Below are positions 58,692-64,000 of a stretch of DNA of 64,000 nt, in pieces; position 1 is the first letter of the stretch, and each line of letters starts with the position of its first letter. The translations under genes were made by a program, and so were the position numbers. Origin of the DNA: Streptomyces sp. NBC_00539 (GTDB lineage: Bacteria; Actinomycetota; Actinomycetes; Streptomycetales; Streptomycetaceae); NCBI RefSeq assembly GCF_036346105.1, contig NZ_CP107811.1:6467501-6531500 (forward strand), in the 5' to 3' direction. The notes below the pieces were generated by a model, which ran no database searches, was not told the origin of the DNA, and saw only the letters and a list, made by a program, of their open reading frames with translations.

Positions 58692-59087
58692 TCAGACCAG
58701 GGTGGTGATGCAGAACGGATGACCCGCGGGGTCCAGGAGGACCCGCCAGCGGTCGGGTTCCGGCTGCACGGGGGGCTCGACGGCCCCCAGGGCGAGCAGC
58801 CGGGCCTGGGCGACATCCAAGTCGTCGACGCCCAGTTCGATGTGCGCCTGCTTCTCCTGGGAGGGATCCGGCCAGGTGGGACGTCGGTAGTCGGCCAGCC
58901 GGTTGAACCCCAGCCCGGCCGAGCCCTCCTGGCCGACCAGGACGAAGTCGTCGGTGGAGTAGACGACGGGCAGGCCCAGGGCGTCGCCGTAGAAGCGGCC
59001 CAGTTCGGCAGGGTCCGGGCAGTCGAACGTGACGGCCGCGTAGCGGATCGCGGGTGTGGACGTGTCCGAAGCGTTTTCAGTGCTCAT
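58692..59087 (-). CDS. VOC (glyoxalase-fold) protein
   Basis: A 131-residue vicinal-oxygen-chelate protein with two beta-alpha-beta-beta-beta units: VTFDCPDPAELGRFYGDALGLPVVY, and HIELGVDDLDVAQARLLALGAVE ending in LLDPAGHPFCI. Start ATG 59087. Divergent from the WYL regulator with only 44 bases between them, so the two share a promoter region. Members include glyoxalases, fosfomycin and bleomycin binders; role unknown. Confidence 0.9.
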   Translation of the reverse strand: MSTENASDTSTPAIRYAAVTFDCPDPAELGRFYGDALGLPVVYSTDDFVLVGQEGSAGLGFNRLADYRRPTWPDPSQEKQAHIELGVDDLDVAQARLLALGAVEPPVQPEPDRWRVLLDPAGHPFCITTLV

Positions 59088-59131
59088 GGGAAGGAGGCTA
59101 TGACGGGACCAGGACAGGTACGGTCCTGGTC

Positions 59132-60124
59132 GTGCGGGACACTTCAGAGGTGATCAGCACATCCGCCCGCCTGCTGCGACTGGTCTCGCTGCTGTCCGCC
59201 CGGCCGTCGTGGACCTGCGGCGAGCTGGCCGACAAGATGGCGGTCACCGAGCGCACGGTGCGGCGGGACGTCGCAAGGCTCCGAGAACTCGGCTACGGGG
59301 TCGAGTCGGACCCCGGGCCGTGGGGCGGCTACCGCCTGCGCGCCGGAGCTGCGGTGCCGCCGTTGGTCCTTGATGACGAAGAGGCACTCGCCGTGGCCGT
59401 CGGGCTGCGCGAGGCAGCACTCAGCGGCGTCCTCGGCGGTGACCAGGCCGCACTGTCCGCGCTGCTGAAACTGCGTCAGGTCCTGCCGCGCCGGATCGCG
59501 GACAGGCTGGGCGAGATGGACGCCGCCTTCGTGCACACCACGAGGCCCGACGAACCGCAGATCGCGCCCGGCATGCTGCTGGAGCTCGCCGCGTCGTGCC
59601 GCCGGGGCGAGCGCAGCCGCCTGTCGTACCGCGACCGGGAAGGGAAGGACACGGTCCGGGACGTCGACCCGTACCGCCTGGTACACACCGGACGCCGTTG
59701 GTACTTCGTCGCCCGGGACGTGACGCGCGACGAGTGGCGTACCTTCCGCGCCGACCGGGTCGGCCGGATACGGCCGAGCGGACGCCCGGTGGAACTCGTG
59801 GACCCGCCCGACCCGGCTCTGCTCGTTTCCCGCTCCATCGCGGCCGGCGCCTACCCGCTCTACGTGACGATCCGCCTGCCTCTGCCCTTGGAGGAGGCGC
59901 TGCGGCTGATCCCGTCGACGGTCGGGACCCACCGCCCGGAAAACCCCGACGTCACGATCGTCGACGTCGGCGGCCCCGATGCGGACGGTCTCGCCGGGTA
60001 CCTCCTCGGCCTGGCCACACCGCTGCGGGTCCTGTCCCCGGACGCCGTACGGGAAGCCCTCCTGCGCCGTACCCGGCAACTGTTCGAGGACAACGGCGGC
60101 GGGTCCGCCCCTGGACGCGGCTGA
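59132..60124 (+). CDS. WYL-domain transcriptional regulator
   Basis: A 330-residue regulator. An N-terminal helix-turn-helix of the HTH_11 type (LLSARPSWTCGELADKMAVTERTVRRDVARL) and a C-terminal WYL domain (DPYRLVHTGRRWYFVARDVTRDEWRTFRADRVG) are visible. GTG 59132 (VRDTSEVISTSARLL) is the best start. It is divergent from the VOC gene and probably controls it. WYL domains sense small molecules or nucleic acid. Confidence 0.92.
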   Translation: MRDTSEVISTSARLLRLVSLLSARPSWTCGELADKMAVTERTVRRDVARLRELGYGVESDPGPWGGYRLRAGAAVPPLVLDDEEALAVAVGLREAALSGVLGGDQAALSALLKLRQVLPRRIADRLGEMDAAFVHTTRPDEPQIAPGMLLELAASCRRGERSRLSYRDREGKDTVRDVDPYRLVHTGRRWYFVARDVTRDEWRTFRADRVGRIRPSGRPVELVDPPDPALLVSRSIAAGAYPLYVTIRLPLPLEEALRLIPSTVGTHRPENPDVTIVDVGGPDADGLAGYLLGLATPLRVLSPDAVREALLRRTRQLFEDNGGGSAPGRG

Positions 60125-60188
60125 TCTCGAAGAGCCGGCTCTCGCGGCCCGGGCCCGGCCCGTCGGAGGGACACGGAGGAACGGTTGC

Positions 60189-60776
60189 TCAGAAGTTGAC
60201 GGGCGGCAGCGGAAGGGGCAGTCCGGGAAGGCCGTCGATGCTCTGTGCGATGTGGTCCTTCTTGGCGAAGTACGCGCTCAGCGAAGCGTCATCCTCACGC
60301 GAGAAGCGCTTGGCGTGCAGGTCGCGGTCTTCGTCGTACGACATGAAGGGAACCCCGTACCCGCAGGAGTCACGGATGAGTTCGGCCGTCACCACGATGA
60401 TCGCGCGCAGCCCGTGCAGAGCGGGGTCGATGGCCGGGAAGTGTGCGAGCAGTTCCTCGAAGCGCGGGTCGTCACGGAAGACGGGCTCGCCCCGACCGTG
60501 CACCCGGACGATGTTGGGCGCCCCCTGGAAAGCGCACCACATCAACGTGACCCGCCCGTTCTCCCGCAGGTGCGCGATGGTCTCGGCCGTGCTGCCGGCG
60601 AAGTCGAGGTAGGCGACCCGTTCCTCGTCGAGCACCGCGAAGGAGCCCTGGAGGCCCTTGGGGGAGAGGTTGACCGTGCCGTCGCCCGCGAGCGGCGCGG
60701 TCGCGGTGAAGAACATCGGCTGCTGCTCTATGAAGGTGCGCAGCCGGCCGTCGATGCGTGTGTAAGTCTTTCCCAT
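60189..60776 (-). CDS. Pyridoxamine-5'-phosphate-oxidase-family flavoprotein
   Basis: A 195-residue split-barrel flavin-binding protein. NLSPKGLQGSFAVLDEERVAYLDFAGSTAETIAHLRENGRVTLMWCAFQGAPNIVRVHG matches the PNPOx-like family that uses FMN or F420. ATG 60776 (MGKTYTRID) is used; GTG 60782 is two codons longer. It begins nine bases after the stop codon of the FAD monooxygenase gene, so the two are likely one operon. Confidence 0.92.
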   Translation of the reverse strand: MGKTYTRIDGRLRTFIEQQPMFFTATAPLAGDGTVNLSPKGLQGSFAVLDEERVAYLDFAGSTAETIAHLRENGRVTLMWCAFQGAPNIVRVHGRGEPVFRDDPRFEELLAHFPAIDPALHGLRAIIVVTAELIRDSCGYGVPFMSYDEDRDLHAKRFSREDDASLSAYFAKKDHIAQSIDGLPGLPLPLPPVNF

Positions 60777-60785
60777 ACCCACGGA

Positions 60786-62027
60786 TTATGTAGGACCGGA
60801 TTCGGCCGGCAGGTGTCCGGGCAGGGGTTGTCCGCCGATGTCCGCAGCGTCCGCGAGCTGGTCATGCCACCACGCCTGCGCCTGACGGGAGTCCATCACG
60901 GCCCAGCTGGGCGTCCGCTCCACCTGGGCCCGGCCGAGCCTGCGGGCCAGGGCGACGAGTTCCCGGCCCGCGGCCCCCCTCGCGGCCCGGTAGGCGTCCA
61001 GCAGTTCGTCCCAGGAAGCCGACCGGCGCCAGGCGGTCTCGAAGGCGCTGGCGTCCTGGAGGGCCTTCGCCGCCCCGCTGGTGGTGTGCGGGCGCGCCAC
61101 TACTGCCGCGTCGCCGGCCAGCAAGAAGCGGCCGGCGGTGGTGTGCGCGCTCGCCAGGTCGTAGATCGGCTGCACGTAGGTGTGCTCCGCGTCGGTCAGC
61201 GAGATGACGCGGGCCCAGTACGGCGGGAAGCCGCGGTCCAGCAACTCGGCCAATGCGGCGGCGAGTTCGGCCGTGACCTGCCCGGGCGGGAAACTGGTGG
61301 GGTCGTCCAGCCGCAGTCGGCCGCTCTGCGGGGGCGTCGCGTACAGGACCCAGTTCACCCGGGGGCCGTCCGGGCCGGGGATGCGGTACACGACACAGCT
61401 GCCGCCCTCGAAGCACACGGTGGTCACGGCGTCGCGCGGCCAGTGCGTCTCGCCGGTCTCCGCCAGCCGCCGGGCGTCGAAGTTCCCGCGCCAGCACACG
61501 TACCCGGCGTACTCGGGGCGTGAGGTACGGCAGACCGTCTCCCGTACCACCGAGCGGTACCCGTCGGCGCCGACGGCCAGGTCGTACTGCTCGGCGGCGC
61601 CGTCGGCGAGCAGTACCCGGGCCCGGTCCGCGCCGACGGCCACTGCGGTCACCGTTACGCCCCGGCGGTAGACCACCGAGGCCGGCATGGCTTCCCGTAA
61701 CCCGCTCCACAGCAGTCCCCAGTGGTACGAGTGGAAGGGGAACGGCTGCTCCCAGAACAGCCGCCCGGCGGGTCCGGCGGCGGCGTCCCGGACCACCCAC
61801 CGGCGCCGGGTCAGCCGGTGGGCGGCGATGCCCCGGGGCAGGGCGCCGGTCGCCGCGAGTTCGGCGGCCCGCTCGTCGTGGATGCACAGCCCGAGTCCCC
61901 GGTCGGCGAGCCGCCCGCGGGTGCGCTCCAGCACCACCACTTCGTCCGCCCCGGCGCGTGTGGCCGCCGAGGCGAACGCACATCCGGCAATGCTTCCACC
62001 GATCACCGCGACGGTACCGCCCTGCAT
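60786..62027 (-). CDS. FAD-dependent monooxygenase
   Basis: A 413-residue flavoprotein hydroxylase. VAVIGGSIAGCAFASAATRAGADEVVVLER is the FAD motif at residues 6-35, LAVGADGYRSVVRE the DG motif, and FLLAGDAAVVARPHTTSGAAKALQDA the GD motif. The sequence CFEGGSCVVYRIPGPDG matches the salicylate/2-polyprenyl hydroxylase group. ATG 62027 has GAGAGGAG upstream. It sits with a PNPOx-like gene. Substrate unknown. Confidence 0.92.
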   Translation of the reverse strand: MQGGTVAVIGGSIAGCAFASAATRAGADEVVVLERTRGRLADRGLGLCIHDERAAELAATGALPRGIAAHRLTRRRWVVRDAAAGPAGRLFWEQPFPFHSYHWGLLWSGLREAMPASVVYRRGVTVTAVAVGADRARVLLADGAAEQYDLAVGADGYRSVVRETVCRTSRPEYAGYVCWRGNFDARRLAETGETHWPRDAVTTVCFEGGSCVVYRIPGPDGPRVNWVLYATPPQSGRLRLDDPTSFPPGQVTAELAAALAELLDRGFPPYWARVISLTDAEHTYVQPIYDLASAHTTAGRFLLAGDAAVVARPHTTSGAAKALQDASAFETAWRRSASWDELLDAYRAARGAAGRELVALARRLGRAQVERTPSWAVMDSRQAQAWWHDQLADAADIGGQPLPGHLPAESGPT

Positions 62028-62273
62028 GGCCGCTCCTCTCCCGGCCGGTCCCCGCGCCCAGTTCCTGGCCGCGACCGTCGGGGCCGGTCCTAGGGGGACT
62101 CTCCGGCACGGACTGGCGATCCGGCAAGGGAGCCCGGTCGGCCGACTGCCCGTCAGCCACCACGATGTCCGGGCTGTCCGGGCGCGTGCAGCTGCCCGGA
62201 AGTTCCTGCGGCCCGCTGGTGACGGTACGGTCACGTGCCGCCACGTCCTCGGGGCGGGGTCGTTGGTGGGGGT

Positions 62274-62480
62274 ATGGAGCAGAGAACCGTTTCGCCTCCC
62301 GAGTGGCCCCAGTTCGTCCGGTCGTTCGTGGTGTCGGGGCAGGCATCGGATGCGCCGATCTACGACGCGGTGGAGCGGCAGTGGCTGGCTCAGGGCCGCG
62401 AGGTACCGCGCCGGCCGGGCTCGTCCAGGAACAGCACCGTACCGGCGGTGAACGGGGAGGACTTGTTCCGCCGGGGTTGA
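62274..62480 (+). CDS. Small hypothetical protein, 68 residues
   Basis: The frame MEQRTVSPPEWPQFVRSFVV continues to DAPIYDAVERQWLAQGREVPRRP and ends at 62480. The composition (WPQFVRSF, IYDAVERQW) resembles a genuine small soluble actinobacterial protein, and GGGGGT precedes the ATG. It is divergent from the FAD monooxygenase gene. No domain is recognised. Confidence 0.5.
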   Translation: MEQRTVSPPEWPQFVRSFVVSGQASDAPIYDAVERQWLAQGREVPRRPGSSRNSTVPAVNGEDLFRRG

Positions 62481-62601
62481 GCGTCATGTCCCACCGCCGC
62501 CGGCACACCCGCTCGTGCCCCCTTTCTCGATGCGCCGTACAACCATCGGCGAACCTGGTGGGTCTTGTGCCCGTAAGAACATTTTCCAGGGGGTTTTTTC
62601 T

Positions 62602-63792
62602 GTGAAGTTGTCCCGGATCGCCGCAGCGGTCACCACGGCCGCTCTTGCTCCGGCCGTCCTCCTCGCGTCACCGGCGTTCGCCGGCACGGAGACTGCCACG
62701 TCCACCGATCCCACGTCCCCGACCGCACCCGACCAGGCGGCCCCGGACGAGACCGGCAAGGACCGTGCGGAGGAGGACCGCAAGACCATCCTCGCGATCA
62801 TCGCCGACCCGATGGCCAGCGGGTACATGAAGGAAGCCGGCCTCAAGGCCATAGCCGACGGCCCCGCGGCCATGCGCAAGTTCATCGAGACGGACCAGCA
62901 CGCGATCCGCCTCGACGACTACCGGGTGCTGATCACCAGGCTCCTCAACGGTGCCGGCCCCGGCCTGAAGGAAGGCATCAACCAGCTCTTCCGGAGCGAC
63001 AAGACGACTCTGGAGCAGCTGCGCCACTTCTACGAGGTCACCCAGTACGAATTGCGCGATGACGACAACACCGTCGACATCTCCAGGCTGATCGGCGCCG
63101 GCGGCCCCGGCGTGAAGGAGGCGGGCAAGAAGGCGCTCAAGGGCACTCCCGCCGACCGCGCCGCCTTCCTCCAGACGGGACGGTACCTCGCGCAGGCCGA
63201 GGACGACCGGGTCGAGCTCGCCCGCATCGACGAAGGCTGGGACGGTCCGCTCCTGAGCGAGGCGATCAGCAAGCTCCTCAGCACGTCCACGACGCCGGCC
63301 GAACTGCGCCACTTCCTGGAAGTGACCCAGTACGAGCTGCGCGACCAGGACAACCGTGTCGCGATCGCCAAGATCATTGACGGTGGCGGTCCGGAACTGG
63401 TCAAGGCCGGCCGCGCCGCGCTGGCGGGTACCGCTGCCGACCGCAGCGAGTTCCTCAAGACGGGCCAGGACGAGGCGCGCGCCAAGGACAAGAAGACCCA
63501 GCAGGAGAACGACAAGAGCAAGGACCAGCAGTCGCACCACAGCACCGGAACCGGTACGGGCACCGGAACCGGCTCCGGGAGCGGCACCGGCTCCGGGACC
63601 GGGAGCGGCACCGGCTCCGGGACCGGCACCGGCAGCAACACCCCTGCTCCCCACGGCGGCAGCGGTTCCCCCCTCGCCGCCACGGGCGCGGGTGACTCGG
63701 TCCTGATCGCCGGCGGCGCGGGCACCGCACTGGTCGCCGGCGCGGGCCTGCTGCTCGCCGCACGGATGCGCCGCGCCGGCTCCGCGGGCTGA
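62602..63792 (+). CDS. ALF-repeat surface protein with LAXTG sortase signal
   Basis: A 396-residue exported protein. Signal peptide VKLSRIAAAVTTAALAPAVLLASPAFA. The body has a chain of short ALF-like repeats (VKEAGKKALKGTPADRAAFLQTGRYLAQAEDDRV, LVKAGRAALAGTAADRSEFLKTGQDEA), a charged helix, then a Gly/Thr/Ser linker (GTGTGTGSGSGTGSG) and the wall-sorting signal LAATG, a hydrophobic helix and a basic tail (ARMRRAGSAG). LAXTG is the target of Streptomyces class E sortase, so the protein is cell-wall anchored. GTG 62602 follows AGGGGG. Confidence 0.9.
   Translation: MKLSRIAAAVTTAALAPAVLLASPAFAGTETATSTDPTSPTAPDQAAPDETGKDRAEEDRKTILAIIADPMASGYMKEAGLKAIADGPAAMRKFIETDQHAIRLDDYRVLITRLLNGAGPGLKEGINQLFRSDKTTLEQLRHFYEVTQYELRDDDNTVDISRLIGAGGPGVKEAGKKALKGTPADRAAFLQTGRYLAQAEDDRVELARIDEGWDGPLLSEAISKLLSTSTTPAELRHFLEVTQYELRDQDNRVAIAKIIDGGGPELVKAGRAALAGTAADRSEFLKTGQDEARAKDKKTQQENDKSKDQQSHHSTGTGTGTGTGSGSGTGSGTGSGTGSGTGTGSNTPAPHGGSGSPLAATGAGDSVLIAGGAGTALVAGAGLLLAARMRRAGSAG
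63541..63640 (+). repeat. Hexamer-like repeats coding for the Gly/Thr/Ser linker
   Basis: Repeats of ACCGGN-type hexamers code for alternating Gly-Thr and Gly-Ser. They are simple enough to expand or contract by slippage, varying the reach of the surface protein. Confidence 0.85.
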
Positions 63793-63810
63793 CCCGCACG
63801 CACCAGTCGT

Positions 63811-63846
63811 CGGGGGCCGGCCGCGGTCCGCCGCAGCCGGCCCCCG
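63811..63846. terminator. 11-bp hairpin after the surface-protein gene
   Basis: CGGGGGCCGGC (63811-63821) pairs with GCCGGCCCCCG (63836-63846) and lies 19 bases past the stop codon. Beyond it, to base 64000, I see no gene; GAGGAGGG near 63986 may be the ribosome-binding site of a gene beyond the window. Confidence 0.8.
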
Positions 63847-64000
63847 CTCCCTCACGGACACCGCACCGCACACGACCGCACGGCCTCAGCCCCCCGCCTC
63901 CACGGCCACGCGTTCGCGCCCCGCGCGTCATGACCCACTGCCCCGGGAAAGGTGCCTCGGCAGTCGTACTGTCGAACCCCGTTCCGAGGAGGGTTTCCGA

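Overview
This is a high-GC (about 73%) actinobacterial chromosome segment, almost certainly Streptomyces. The main signs are a complete whiE-type spore-pigment type II polyketide cluster, a Streptomyces subtilisin inhibitor, a STAS/SpoIIE-phosphatase pair, an LAXTG sortase-type surface protein, many GTG starts, and large spurious reading frames opposite almost every real gene. I count about 61 protein genes, one of them a pseudogene. I see no rRNA, tRNA, CRISPR array or insertion sequence.

Layout. 1-5531: a leftward carbohydrate set, gnd, zwf, a beta-phosphoglucomutase-like HAD enzyme and a GH65 enzyme cut by the window edge; together they could turn an alpha-glucoside into glucose-6-phosphate and feed the oxidative pentose phosphate pathway. 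5762-15857: hypothetical proteins, a double-HTH MerR regulator divergent from an erythromycin-esterase-family gene with a 22-bp palindrome between them, a ThpR-type phosphodiesterase, an XRE/MmyB-type regulator, an amidohydrolase and katG. 15973-25195: a secreted serine hydrolase, a GAPDH, a GlxA-type regulator, the protease inhibitor SSI, a secreted exo-beta-glucosaminidase, a TOBE/HTH molybdate-type protein and CorA. 25339-41349: a mycothiol-type isomerase-fold protein, a MarR/GbsR regulator divergent from a DUF4097-ABC transporter operon, the SpoIIE phosphatase and STAS partner, an isocitrate-lyase-superfamily enzyme, an unrecognised 609-residue protein, a decayed proline iminopeptidase, and two TetR-regulated oxidoreductase loci.

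41429-44139 holds three tandem secreted B-type lectin paralogues behind one plausible promoter. 44983-52129 is the spore-pigment cluster: a divergent FAD hydroxylase, then SchA/CurD-like protein, cupin, KS-alpha, KS-beta, ACP, aromatase/cyclase and second cyclase, ended by a perfect 19-bp hairpin, with a convergent O-methyltransferase and a beta-helix protein behind it. 54725-56241 is a protealysin-like M4 protease translationally coupled to an emfourin-like inhibitor. The rest carries a polysaccharide deacetylase, an aldo/keto reductase, a VOC protein with a divergent WYL regulator, a flavin-oxidoreductase pair, and a sortase-anchored ALF-repeat surface protein.

Nothing here forces the claim of a wholly new system. 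The best leads are the coupled protease/inhibitor pair, the lectin trio, the hairpin spanning the KS-beta stop codon before the ACP gene, the palindrome in the divergent pigment promoter, a carboxymuconolactone-decarboxylase-fold protein that has lost its CxxC/His site, and the TGCAACG repeats before the MarR/ABC locus.
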